DNA from: Propioniciclava sp. MC1595
Lineage (GTDB): Bacteria; Actinomycetota; Actinomycetes; Propionibacteriales; Propionibacteriaceae
Assembly (NCBI RefSeq): GCF_017569205.1
Contig: NZ_CP071870.1
Location: 2,852,001-2,916,000, forward strand
DNA: 64,000 nucleotides
Reading direction: 5' to 3'
Each line of letters starts with the position of its first letter. Positions within the stretch are counted from its first letter, which is position 1. The translations under genes and the position numbers were made by a program. Shown here in pieces: positions 8,133-15,352 of the stretch. The notes under the pieces are model-generated. The model did not search any database and was not told the origin of the DNA. It saw only the letters and a list, made by a program, of their open reading frames with translations.

Positions 8133-9503
8133 ATGACCAGCATCACCCGCCCCCGAGCCCGCTTCGAGGCGACCGGGCCCAGCCTCCAGATCGAGGCGCT
8201 CACCATCACGGACGACGCCGTGCTGCGCGAGTGCCGGCACTGGGCGACGGGCGAACGCGGCCCCGCCGCGGACGCCGACGCCCTGGCCGGTGCCGACCTC
8301 ACCAGCTTCGTGATGCAGGCGATGACCATCGGCGCGACCGCACTCACGACCGCCGGCACCACCCAAACGTCCTACTCGGTCGAGAACCTCATTGCGGACG
8401 CCGAGAAGCGCTCCACCGCTGCCTCGGAACTCGCCACGCAGCAGACCGCGAAGGCCGTGGAGACGGCGTCCAAGACGCTCACCCAGGCGACCGCCGACAC
8501 GGCCAAGCAGGTGGCCGAGTCACTGGAGAAGGTTACTGCGGAGGTCACCCGCGAGATCGGTCGTCTGGTCGGGGGCGAGGACCCTGAGCTGATGCGCCGT
8601 CTTCAGCCCCTGCTCGACACGACCATGCAGACGATGAAGGAGGCCACGCTGAAGGACACCGCCGGCCTGCTCGACAAGGTCGCCCGCCAGTTCAACCCGG
8701 CCGACCCCGCGTCTCCGATGGCTGTTCAGATGCGGACCCTCACCGAGGCCCAGGAGAAGCAGGCCGAGGTCTTCACCGCGGAGCAGAAGGCACTCATGGG
8801 CAAGGTCGACGAGCTCACGGCCGCCATCAGGATCAAGCAGGCCCACGACCATGTGGTGGCATCGACCGCCCTCAAGGGCGTCACCTACGAGGAGAGCACC
8901 CACGCCGCCTTGTCCTCTCTGGCCGCGGGTCTGGGCGACGAGTACCACGAGACGGGCACCATCACCGGCCTCAAGACCCGCAGCAAGAAGGGCGACGGCG
9001 TCCTGTCGCTGCAGGGCGGGGACACCAGGGTCGTCATCGAGATGACCGACTCGGCACGCCCTCGTTGGACCGACTATCTTCGGGAGGCCGAGGAGAACCG
9101 CGGAGCGCTCGCCTCGCTCGGGCTCGCAAAGTCCACCGATCAGTTGGGGGGCCAGACCCTGCTCGTTCTCGGGCCGCGTCGGCTGGTCCTCGCCTACGAC
9201 CCCGAGTCTGACGACACGCAACTGCTGCGCTGCGCACTCCTGCTGTTGCGTCAGGCAGCCGAAGCGGCGGCGAGTCGCGTCGACTCCGGGGAGATCGCCA
9301 CAGCCGACGAAGCGTTGGCCGAGGCCCTGACCAAGCTCGAGCAGCTCGATCGGATCCGCAAGAACGCGGGTCTCATTCGTCGGGGGGCGGATGCGATCGA
9401 GACCGATGCCACCACGTTGCAGACCGAACTCCTTCGGCTGCTGAGCAAGGCGCGGAGCGTTCTCGCGGGAGTGCCCCTGGACGCCGGCGCCCCCGCAGCC
9501 TGA
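8133..9503 (+). CDS. Coiled-coil protein with a possible degenerate restriction-endonuclease-like domain
   Basis: 456-aa protein, not recognised as a named family. Residues about 85-240 are Ala/Thr/Glu/Lys-rich and predicted to form long coiled coils. The C-terminal part (about 245-400) has a signature reminiscent of PD-(D/E)xK folds: TYEES (E253/E254), GDG (D288) and VVIEMTD (E303), but T305 stands where the catalytic lysine is expected. The end is again helical. ATG 8133 is chosen over an in-frame start at 8067 because GAAAGGA lies just upstream. It is transcribed divergently from the R-M operon and may belong to the same accessory island. Function is unknown; a nuclease or nucleic-acid-sensing role is only an inference. 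Confidence 0.75.
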   Translation: MTSITRPRARFEATGPSLQIEALTITDDAVLRECRHWATGERGPAADADALAGADLTSFVMQAMTIGATALTTAGTTQTSYSVENLIADAEKRSTAASELATQQTAKAVETASKTLTQATADTAKQVAESLEKVTAEVTREIGRLVGGEDPELMRRLQPLLDTTMQTMKEATLKDTAGLLDKVARQFNPADPASPMAVQMRTLTEAQEKQAEVFTAEQKALMGKVDELTAAIRIKQAHDHVVASTALKGVTYEESTHAALSSLAAGLGDEYHETGTITGLKTRSKKGDGVLSLQGGDTRVVIEMTDSARPRWTDYLREAEENRGALASLGLAKSTDQLGGQTLLVLGPRRLVLAYDPESDDTQLLRCALLLLRQAAEAAASRVDSGEIATADEALAEALTKLEQLDRIRKNAGLIRRGADAIETDATTLQTELLRLLSKARSVLAGVPLDAGAPAA

Positions 9504-9530
9504 GACCGCTGGCCGCCACGCGCCCGGCTT

Positions 9531-9902
9531 TCAGCGGATCACCCGGGCGCGCGGGTGGGCCGCCCATGCTTGGTCTGCGGTCAGTGCGTCTGCGTCCAGC
9601 CGATCGGCCAAGGCGAGGCACAACCGGTCGGCCAAACTCAGCGAGGGGTGGTCGAGCCACAGGTGGGCCGCCCGCTCGGCGTCCTCTCGGCCCACGTCGA
9701 CCACGCTCAGGCGCAACAGGGTGACCGCCGCGGCGACGTCGTCGAGGGCCACCCCGCGCGCAACAGCCTTCTGGACGACTTCACTCCAGTTGACCGCGGA
9801 GCACGTCAAGGGCTCCCCCGCAGCGGTCGCTGCCTCGACCACGTCGGCGCCGAGCTCGTCCCCCAGCCAGGCCAACACGGCCGACGCGTCGACGACGGTC
9901 AC
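9531..9902 (-). CDS. vapC: PIN-domain toxin, VapC family
   Basis: 123-aa PIN-domain ribonuclease toxin. The acidic active-site set is visible: VVDASA (D5), SEVV (E40 region), SLADRLCLALA (D about 91) and TADQAW (D about 109). It starts with GTG at 9902, overlapping the antitoxin stop as GTGA, so translation is coupled to its antitoxin. Length and motif order are standard for VapC. Its RNA target cannot be told from sequence. Confidence 0.9.
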   Translation of the reverse strand: MTVVDASAVLAWLGDELGADVVEAATAAGEPLTCSAVNWSEVVQKAVARGVALDDVAAAVTLLRLSVVDVGREDAERAAHLWLDHPSLSLADRLCLALADRLDADALTADQAWAAHPRARVIR

Positions 9903-10135
9903 GGAAGGGCTGCCTCACGTCGCCGGTCAGCGAGCAGTTCCTCGACAACCCCGGTGCCGCGCAGGGCACGACGAACGCGACCGAGGGCCTCACTGGGCGA
10001 CTGCGCCGTCAGCTTGCCATCGACGACCGTGACGGTGATGTAGTCCCCCTGCTGCAGGCCCAACTCCTCGCGGAGCTCAACGGGCAGCACGACCCGACCT
10101 CGGTCGCCCACCCGCAACACGTGCGTGGTACCCAT
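9899..10135 (-). CDS. vapB: AbrB/SpoVT-type antitoxin (VapB-like)
   Basis: 78-aa antitoxin with an N-terminal swapped-hairpin AbrB domain (residues about 5-48: VGDRGRVVLPVELREELGL then GDYITVTVVDGKL). A C-terminal helical tail is presumed to bind the toxin. The frame extends upstream to 10240, but ATG 10135 gives the normal domain start. It is directly upstream of vapC with a 4-bp overlap. Such pairs usually repress their own promoter. A palindrome lies 80-108 bp upstream of the start. Confidence 0.88.
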   Translation of the reverse strand: MGTTHVLRVGDRGRVVLPVELREELGLQQGDYITVTVVDGKLTAQSPSEALGRVRRALRGTGVVEELLADRRREAALP

Positions 10136-10214
10136 GTCGAAATCGTACCACCAAGACGCCGCGAGATCCCCAATGGTCGAGCTCGTCGGGGAGCACTCGT
10201 CAGCGACGCCAGAG

Positions 10215-10243
10215 AGGTTGTGCAACAAGTGCTTGCACAACCT
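10215..10243. repeat. 11-bp inverted repeat upstream of the toxin-antitoxin pair
   Basis: AGGTTGTGCAA (10215-10225) and TTGCACAACCT (10233-10243) are exact reverse complements around a 7-nt spacer. It shares the TTGTGCAA/TTGCACAA core with the palindrome at 2340-2364. Read on the minus strand, one frame gives KVVQALVAQPLW then a stop, resembling the VVQAPLAQLPW stretch of the DUF1016 protein. It may therefore be a DUF1016 gene scrap rather than an operator. Confidence 0.65.
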
Positions 10244-10267
10244 TCGCGCTCGTAGCGGCAGGTTCGC

Positions 10268-10522
10268 TCAACCGTTGCGAGCATCGGGCGGAACGTCACC
10301 CGGGCGCGTGAAGTCGTCGACCGGGCGACCCACCCACGCCGCCAGGGCGACCACGCCGTCCGCCTCGAAACGGCCGTGCTCGCGCATCCGACGGATCGTG
10401 CCGGCGGCGACCCCGCTCTCGTCGGCGACGTCCGCCCAAGACAGTCCGCGTTCGAGGCGGGCCCGGTCCAGCGCCGCGTGGAGCGCCGGCGGGTCGAAAC
10501 GTCGCGCGGGCGACCGTCGCAT
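10268..10522 (-). CDS. Small Cro/CI-type helix-turn-helix protein
   Basis: 84-aa protein with an HTH at about residues 20-50 (ARLERGLSWADVADESGV then AAGTIRRM) and a C-terminal helix. It starts at ATG 10522, which overlaps the ligD stop by 1 bp (TGATG), so it is translated after ligD in the same transcript. It may regulate the ligD transcript or act elsewhere; nothing in the sequence decides this. Confidence 0.8.
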   Translation of the reverse strand: MRRSPARRFDPPALHAALDRARLERGLSWADVADESGVAAGTIRRMREHGRFEADGVVALAAWVGRPVDDFTRPGDVPPDARNG

Positions 10523-12696
10523 CACCGCGTCCCCAGGACGTCGGCCAGGTCGTAGCTGACCGGCTCGTCGAGTTGGGCGTAGGTGCACGAGGCGGGATCG
10601 CGGTCGGGGCGCCAACGCACGAACTGGGCGGTGTGCCGGAACCGGTTCCCCTCCATGTGGTCGTAGCGCACCTCCACCACGCGCTCGGGGCGCAGGGGCG
10701 TGAACGAGAGGTCCTTCTTGGCGTTCCAGCGCGAGTGGGCCGCGGCGGTCGGCGTCCGGGGGAAGGACTGGTCGCGGTTGTCCGGGGTGTCGGCCTCGGG
10801 CTCGGCCCACGCCCACGGGTGGCCCTCCCAGTCGGAGACGAGCTCCTGCAGCTCGGCGAACAGCTCGCGGCGGCGCTCCATGGTGAACGCGCCGATGACG
10901 CCGACCGAGTTGAGCGTGCCGTCGTCGGTGTACAGGCCGAGCAGGAGCGAGCCGATGGCGTCCGTCTCGTCGCGGTAGAGGCGGTAGCCGGCCACGACGC
11001 AGTCCGCGGTGCGCTCGTGCTTGATCTTCCACATGACGCGCTTGTCCTCGGCGTAGGGGGCGTCCAGCGGCTTGGCGATGACGCCGTCCAGGCCCGCCCC
11101 CTCGAACTGCTCGAACCACTGCTTGGCGAGCTCACGGTCGCCGGTGGCGCGAGTGAGGTAGATCGGCGGCTTCGCCTTCGCGAGGGCCTTCTCCAGCCCC
11201 TTGCGCCGCTCGGCGAACGGCTTCTCGGCCCAGTTCTCCTCGCCCCAGGCGAGCAGGTCGAACCCGACGAAGCTGGCCGGCATGGCCTCCGACAGCTTCT
11301 TGATCCGGGACGCCGCGGGGTGGATCCGCTGCTGCAGCAGGTCGAAGTTCAGCCGATCGCCGGAGTCGGGGTCGATGAGGATGATCTCGCCGTCGATCAC
11401 GCACGGGTCGGGGAAGTTCTCCTTCACCGCCTCGACGAGCTCGGGGAAGTAGCGGGTCATCGGGCGGCTGTTGCGCGAGCCCAGCTCCACCATGTCGCCC
11501 GAGCGCCAGATGATCGTGCGGAAGCCGTCCCACTTGGGCTCGAACAGCACGTCCGCCTTGGGGAACTCCTTCACCGACTTGGCCAGCATCGGCCCGAACG
11601 GCGGCACGATGGGCGTCCCCCACTCGGCGTCGCGCTCGGCCTTGGGCGCGAGGTAGTCCTCCTCGGGCCGGTCGGCCTTGCGCTTGCTGGGCGGCACGCG
11701 CGGCGGCTCGCCGGGCATCTTCGGGTAGTCGGGCGGGAAGTTCAGCTCGCCCAGGCCCCGCTCGAGGTCGGCCGCCCACAACGCCAGCGCGCCGGCGAGG
11801 TCGCCGGGCTCGGCGTCCATGGACGCCCACGGGCACGGCCGGTCGGCGAGCAGTTTCGGGACCCTCCACACGGTGAGGTCGCGCGGGTCGGCGTCCGGAA
11901 GCTCGTCCCACGTCAGCGGGGTGGAGACGGGCGCGCCCGGCAGCGGACGCGGCGAGTACGCCCCGGCGATGGTGCGGTCGCGGTTGGCCTGGTTGAAGTC
12001 GACGAAGACGCGCTCGCCGCGCTCCTCCTTCCACCAGCTGGTGGTGACGAGGTCGGGCATCCGGCGCTCGAGCTCGCGGGCGACGCCGATCACGCCGTGG
12101 CGGACGTCCTGGAACTCGTGCGTCGGGGCGATGCGGGCGTAGACGTGGACGCCGCGGTTGCCGCTGGTCTTCGCATACGCGGTGAGGCCGACCTCGGCCA
12201 TCACCTCGCGCAGCGCCAGGGCAGCGGTGACGGCGTCGGTGAAGTCGCGGCCGGGCTGGGGGTCGAGGTCGATGCGGAACTCGTCGGGGTTGTCGAGGTT
12301 CGCCGTGCGCACCGGCCACGGGTGGAAGGTGATCGTCGCCATCTGGGCGGCCCAGGCCAGGGCGGCCGGCTCGTCGAAGGTCAGCTGGTCATGGCGGCGC
12401 CGACTCGGGTAGGTGCACGTCACCCGGTTGAGCCACTTCGGCGCGCCGGCCGGCGGCCGCTTGGCGAAGAACTCCTCCCCCTCGATGCCGTCGGGGAACC
12501 GCTGCAGCGTCATCGGCCGGTCGCCGTTGATGCGCAGGAAGGGCTCGGACACCGCGAGGAGGTAGTCGGCCAGGTCGCGCTTGGTGATCGGCTTGCCGCG
12601 ACCGTGCTTCGGCCACAGCACCTTGTCGGCACTGGACAGCTTCACCTCGCGGACGCCGTCGGGACCGTCGATGGACAGGATCTCTGCTTCGGCCAC
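10522..12696 (-). CDS. ligD: LigD-type ATP-dependent DNA ligase with polymerase domain (Pol-Lig, no phosphoesterase)
   Basis: 724-aa non-homologous end-joining enzyme. The N-terminal archaeo-eukaryotic primase-like polymerase domain (about residues 15-290) carries the metal-binding FRIDLDPQPG (D143, D145) and GVHVYARI motifs. A linker rich in Pro/Lys is followed by an ATP-dependent ligase domain with EPKWDGFR (adenylated Lys about 388) and an OB-fold tail. There is no 3'-phosphoesterase domain, which in mycobacterial LigD sits between them; no ku gene is in the window. GTG 12696 is preferred over an ATG at 12750 that would run into the divergent promoter. It is followed by an HTH gene (TGATG). 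Confidence 0.93.
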   Translation of the reverse strand: MAEAEILSIDGPDGVREVKLSSADKVLWPKHGRGKPITKRDLADYLLAVSEPFLRINGDRPMTLQRFPDGIEGEEFFAKRPPAGAPKWLNRVTCTYPSRRRHDQLTFDEPAALAWAAQMATITFHPWPVRTANLDNPDEFRIDLDPQPGRDFTDAVTAALALREVMAEVGLTAYAKTSGNRGVHVYARIAPTHEFQDVRHGVIGVARELERRMPDLVTTSWWKEERGERVFVDFNQANRDRTIAGAYSPRPLPGAPVSTPLTWDELPDADPRDLTVWRVPKLLADRPCPWASMDAEPGDLAGALALWAADLERGLGELNFPPDYPKMPGEPPRVPPSKRKADRPEEDYLAPKAERDAEWGTPIVPPFGPMLAKSVKEFPKADVLFEPKWDGFRTIIWRSGDMVELGSRNSRPMTRYFPELVEAVKENFPDPCVIDGEIILIDPDSGDRLNFDLLQQRIHPAASRIKKLSEAMPASFVGFDLLAWGEENWAEKPFAERRKGLEKALAKAKPPIYLTRATGDRELAKQWFEQFEGAGLDGVIAKPLDAPYAEDKRVMWKIKHERTADCVVAGYRLYRDETDAIGSLLLGLYTDDGTLNSVGVIGAFTMERRRELFAELQELVSDWEGHPWAWAEPEADTPDNRDQSFPRTPTAAAHSRWNAKKDLSFTPLRPERVVEVRYDHMEGNRFRHTAQFVRWRPDRDPASCTYAQLDEPVSYDLADVLGTR

Positions 12697-12753
12697 GGCT
12701 GAGCCTAACCCGGGCGTCAACGACAACCAGCTGAACCACGGGGCGTCCATTGT

Positions 12754-12774
12754 TTGTCGAGTGTTTGCTACCGT
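12754..12774 (+). promoter_or_regulatory. carH-like gene promoter with 11-bp-spaced TTG repeats
   Basis: A -10-like TACCGT at 12769-12774 lies exactly 6 nt before the GTG start, as for a leaderless mRNA. TTG triplets at 12754 and 12765, inside two TGTTTG copies (12751, 12762), are spaced 11 bp, the register of direct repeats bound by CarH tetramers. The same spacing occurs at the next promoter. This is inference from spacing. Confidence 0.5.
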
Positions 12775-12780
12775 ACGACC

Positions 12781-13656
12781 GTGAACGGGTCCAGCGGTGC
12801 GTACACCGTGAAGCAGGTGGCGGCGCTGACGGGCGTCCTCGAGACCACCCTGCGCGCCTGGGAGCGGCGCTACGGGGTCGTGTCACCGACCCGCTCGGCG
12901 GGCGGTTACCGCCTCTACAGCGACGCCGACGTCGCCCGGTTGCGCTCGATGGCCGCCCTGGTCGCCGGCGGCGTTCCCGCGTCGGTGGCGGCCCGGAGCC
13001 TGGACGGCGCCCCAGCCGCGGCACCCGAGGAGAACGCGGGTGCCGTGGGCCTCGACCTCGTTTCCGCTGCCGCCAGCCTCGACCCCGCCCGCCTCGACGC
13101 GGTCCTCGCCGAGGCGCTCGACCGGTCGCCGATCGAAGCGCTCGCCGACGCCTGGCTGCTCCCCGAACTCGCCCGCGTGGGCGAGGCCTGGGCCTCCAAG
13201 GACCTCACCGTCGCCCACGAGCACTTCGCCAGCGCCGGGGTCACCCACTCGCTGGGGCGGATGTTCTCCGAAACCGCGCCCGGGACGCTCGGTCCCGTGC
13301 TGGTGGGGCTGCCCGAGAAGGCCCACCACGACCTCGGCCTCCTGGCGTTCGCGACCTGCCTGCGACGGCAGGGGGTCGACGTCGCCTACCTCGGCGCCGA
13401 CGTCCCGGTCGCCGACTGGGAGGCCGCCGCCGCCCGGCACCACCCGCGCGCGGCGGTGGTGGGGGTCCCGCAGTGCGCACGCGTCGACCGGGCCCAGGAC
13501 GTCGTCGACAGGATCAACGGCCTCACTCCCCCGGTGGCGGTGTTCGTCGGCGGCGGACTGGCCGGACGCATCCGCCGGGCGGAGCAGCTCCCCGCCGCCG
13601 TGGCCGAGGCGGCCAGCCACGTCGCGACCACGCTCCGAGCAGGGCGAGCACCCTGA
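12781..13656 (+). CDS. MerR-family regulator with cobalamin-binding domain (CarH/LitR type photoreceptor)
   Basis: 291-aa regulator. An N-terminal MerR HTH (about residues 8-70: TVKQVAALTGVLETTLRAWE, then GGYRLYSDADV) is followed by a helical cap (about 90-165) and a B12-binding Rossmann domain (about 165-290). The cap contains EHFAS, a motif of the CarH light-sensing helix bundle. The B12 domain contains AHHDLG and YLGADVP. In characterised homologues the protein represses in the dark with adenosylcobalamin and releases DNA on illumination. GTG 12781 is favoured by the -10 box 6 nt upstream. It is divergent from ligD and heads the membrane/lipid cluster on the plus strand. Confidence 0.9.
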   Translation: MNGSSGAYTVKQVAALTGVLETTLRAWERRYGVVSPTRSAGGYRLYSDADVARLRSMAALVAGGVPASVAARSLDGAPAAAPEENAGAVGLDLVSAAASLDPARLDAVLAEALDRSPIEALADAWLLPELARVGEAWASKDLTVAHEHFASAGVTHSLGRMFSETAPGTLGPVLVGLPEKAHHDLGLLAFATCLRRQGVDVAYLGADVPVADWEAAAARHHPRAAVVGVPQCARVDRAQDVVDRINGLTPPVAVFVGGGLAGRIRRAEQLPAAVAEAASHVATTLRAGRAP

Positions 13657-13662
13657 CCAACC

Positions 13663-13703
13663 TTGGACAAAGATTGCACGTTCGACCCGATTTCGCCTAC
13701 CTT
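13663..13703 (+). promoter_or_regulatory. Promoter of the TspO/DUF1295 cluster with 11-bp-spaced repeats
   Basis: TTGCAC (13674-13679), an 18-bp spacer and TACCTT (13698-13703) form a good vegetative promoter. A second TTGGAC at 13663 precedes the -35 by exactly 11 bp, matching the repeat spacing at the carH-like promoter, so repression by that regulator is plausible. Confidence 0.55.
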
Positions 13704-13709
13704 GCAAGG

Positions 13710-13732
13710 GGGCGGACGAGTCGAGTCCGCCC
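13710..13732 (+). other. Hairpin in the 5' untranslated region of the TspO-like gene
   Basis: GGGCGGAC (13710-13717) and GTCCGCCC (13725-13732) form an 8-bp perfect stem with a 7-nt loop. It lies between the -10 box and the purine-rich ribosome-binding site (GAGGGGGGAC, from about 13735) of the gene at 13748. It could stabilise or control the leader; no known riboswitch class is recognised. Confidence 0.5.
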
Positions 13733-13747
13733 GTGAGGGGGGACTTC

Positions 13748-14530
13748 ATGGACCGCGACCTGCTCCGCCGGCTCTGGGTGACGGCCTCGGCCGTGCTGTG
13801 CCTCTACGGGACCCTGCTGGGCTTCGGCATCCTGGGCACGCCGGTCGAGGACTCCTCCTCGGGCGCGCTCTCCGCCGACGCCACCCTCCTCGCCCCCGCC
13901 GGCCCCGCCTTCGCGATCTGGTCGCTCATCTACCTCGGCCTGGGTGCCTACACGGTCTGGCAGTGGCTCCCCGCCCAACGGACCAGCGCCCGCGCCCGCT
14001 CGACCGGCTGGCTGGCCGGCGCCTCCATGCTACTGAACGCGGCCTGGATCCTGGTCACCCAGGCCGGGCTGATCTGGACCAGCGTCGCCGTGATCCTCGT
14101 CCTCGCCCTCGTGCTGGGGGTGCTCGTGGCGCGCTTCTCTGCCCTCGACGCCGGCACGCGCACCGAGCAGGTGGTCGTCGACGGCACGTTCGGGGCCTAT
14201 CTCGGCTGGGTCACCGTCGCCAGCTGCGCCAACGTCGCAGCGGCCGGGGCGGCGTCCGGCTGGACCGTCGGCCCACTCGCCGACCAGTTCCTCGCCGCGG
14301 CGGTGCTCGCCGTGGCCGCCTGCATGGGCGTCGTCTACGCCCGACGCCTGGGTGGCCGCCTCGCGATCGCCCTGGCCCTCGGCTGGGGCCTGGCCTGGAT
14401 CGCCTTCGCGCGCCTGGCCGACGTGCCGCACTCACCGCTGGTCGGCGGCGCCGCCCTCGTCGCAGCGGTCGTGGTGCTCGTCCCCTCCCTGCTCGCGCGC
14501 CGCGCCACCCCGGTCGCCGCGACCGCCTGA
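13748..14530 (+). CDS. TspO/MBR-like tryptophan-rich membrane protein
   Basis: 260-aa integral membrane protein with about seven hydrophobic segments. AIWSLIYLGLGAYTVWQ at about residues 57-73 and GWVTVASCANVAA at about 155-167 resemble the TspO/tryptophan-rich sensory group. TspO proteins bind tetrapyrroles and related ligands, and similar genes recur in light-regulated clusters. ATG 13748 has a strong purine-rich ribosome-binding site. It is the first gene downstream of the CarH-like regulator, with its own promoter and 12 bp before the DUF1295 gene. Ligand and function here are not shown by the sequence. Confidence 0.8.
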   Translation: MDRDLLRRLWVTASAVLCLYGTLLGFGILGTPVEDSSSGALSADATLLAPAGPAFAIWSLIYLGLGAYTVWQWLPAQRTSARARSTGWLAGASMLLNAAWILVTQAGLIWTSVAVILVLALVLGVLVARFSALDAGTRTEQVVVDGTFGAYLGWVTVASCANVAAAGAASGWTVGPLADQFLAAAVLAVAACMGVVYARRLGGRLAIALALGWGLAWIAFARLADVPHSPLVGGAALVAAVVVLVPSLLARRATPVAATA

Positions 14531-14542
14531 TCGGAGCCCCAC

Positions 14543-15352
14543 ATGTCCCCGTTCCCAACCTCGGCCTTCCTCGCCTCCCTGCCGTTCGTGGCCCTCGGTC
14601 TGGCCGCGCTCATCCTCGCCACGTGGTTCGCGGGCCGTAGGCTGCGGCGCTTCGCGATCATCGACGTCGTCTGGGGCCTGGGCTTCGTGGTGGCCGCCGC
14701 CATCGCGTTCTTCGCCTCGGCCGGGCACGGCGACGACGGGCGCCGCCTGCTGCTGCTCGCCCTCACCACGCTGTGGGGCCTCCGCCTGGCGGGTTACCTC
14801 GCGTGGCGACAGCGCGGCAGCGCGGAGGACCCGCGGTACGTCGACCTCCTGGAGCGGGCACCCGAGGGCAAGGGCGAACTGCACATGCTCACCAAGGTGT
14901 ACACGTTCCAGCTCGTCGTCATGTTCCTCGTCGCGATGGTGCAGGTGGTGGGTATGTTCGCCACCGGTCCGCTCACCTGGGTCGCCTGGGTGGGGGTCGC
15001 GGTCTGGGCCGTGGGCATGTTCTTCGAGACGGTCGGCGACGCCGAGCTGGCCGCCTTCAAGGCCGACCCCGCCAACCGGGGCCGGATCATGGACCGCGGC
15101 GTCTGGGTCTGGACGCGGCACCCCAACTACTTCGGCGACACGGCCGTGTGGTGGGGGCTCTTCCTCGTCACCGCGAGCTCGTGGCCCGGCATCCTCACGA
15201 TCCTGTCGCCGCTCCTGATGACGTGGGCGCTGGCCTTCCGCACCGGCCGGCCGCTCACCGAGCAGCGCATGGCCGGGCGGCCCGGCTGGGCCGAGTACGC
15301 GGCCCGCACCAGCAGCTTCCTCCCTCGGCCTCCCCGCAGGGACGCCCGATGA
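14543..15352 (+). CDS. DUF1295 steroid-5-alpha-reductase-like membrane protein
   Basis: 269-aa polytopic membrane protein of the DUF1295 family. About six hydrophobic helices are visible. The conserved C-terminal signature is RGVWVWTRHPNYFGD at about residues 190-205, with His/Asn positions shared with 5-alpha reductases and isoprenylcysteine methyltransferases. The family is thought to act on lipid substrates using NADPH; the substrate here is unknown. The stop overlaps the next start as ATGA, so it is part of a coupled string with the acyl-CoA ligase and DUF2177 genes. The frame is intact. Confidence 0.88.
   Translation: MSPFPTSAFLASLPFVALGLAALILATWFAGRRLRRFAIIDVVWGLGFVVAAAIAFFASAGHGDDGRRLLLLALTTLWGLRLAGYLAWRQRGSAEDPRYVDLLERAPEGKGELHMLTKVYTFQLVVMFLVAMVQVVGMFATGPLTWVAWVGVAVWAVGMFFETVGDAELAAFKADPANRGRIMDRGVWVWTRHPNYFGDTAVWWGLFLVTASSWPGILTILSPLLMTWALAFRTGRPLTEQRMAGRPGWAEYAARTSSFLPRPPRRDAR

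Noticed and set aside
13704-13747. Cobalamin riboswitch in the TspO-gene leader
   Set aside because: Leader is about 45 nt with one simple hairpin, too short for the B12 aptamer and without a B12-box.
13040-14530. 496-aa frame running from inside the regulator gene into the TspO-like gene
   Set aside because: The first two thirds are out-of-frame to the B12 regulator; only the part from ATG 13748 is protein-like.
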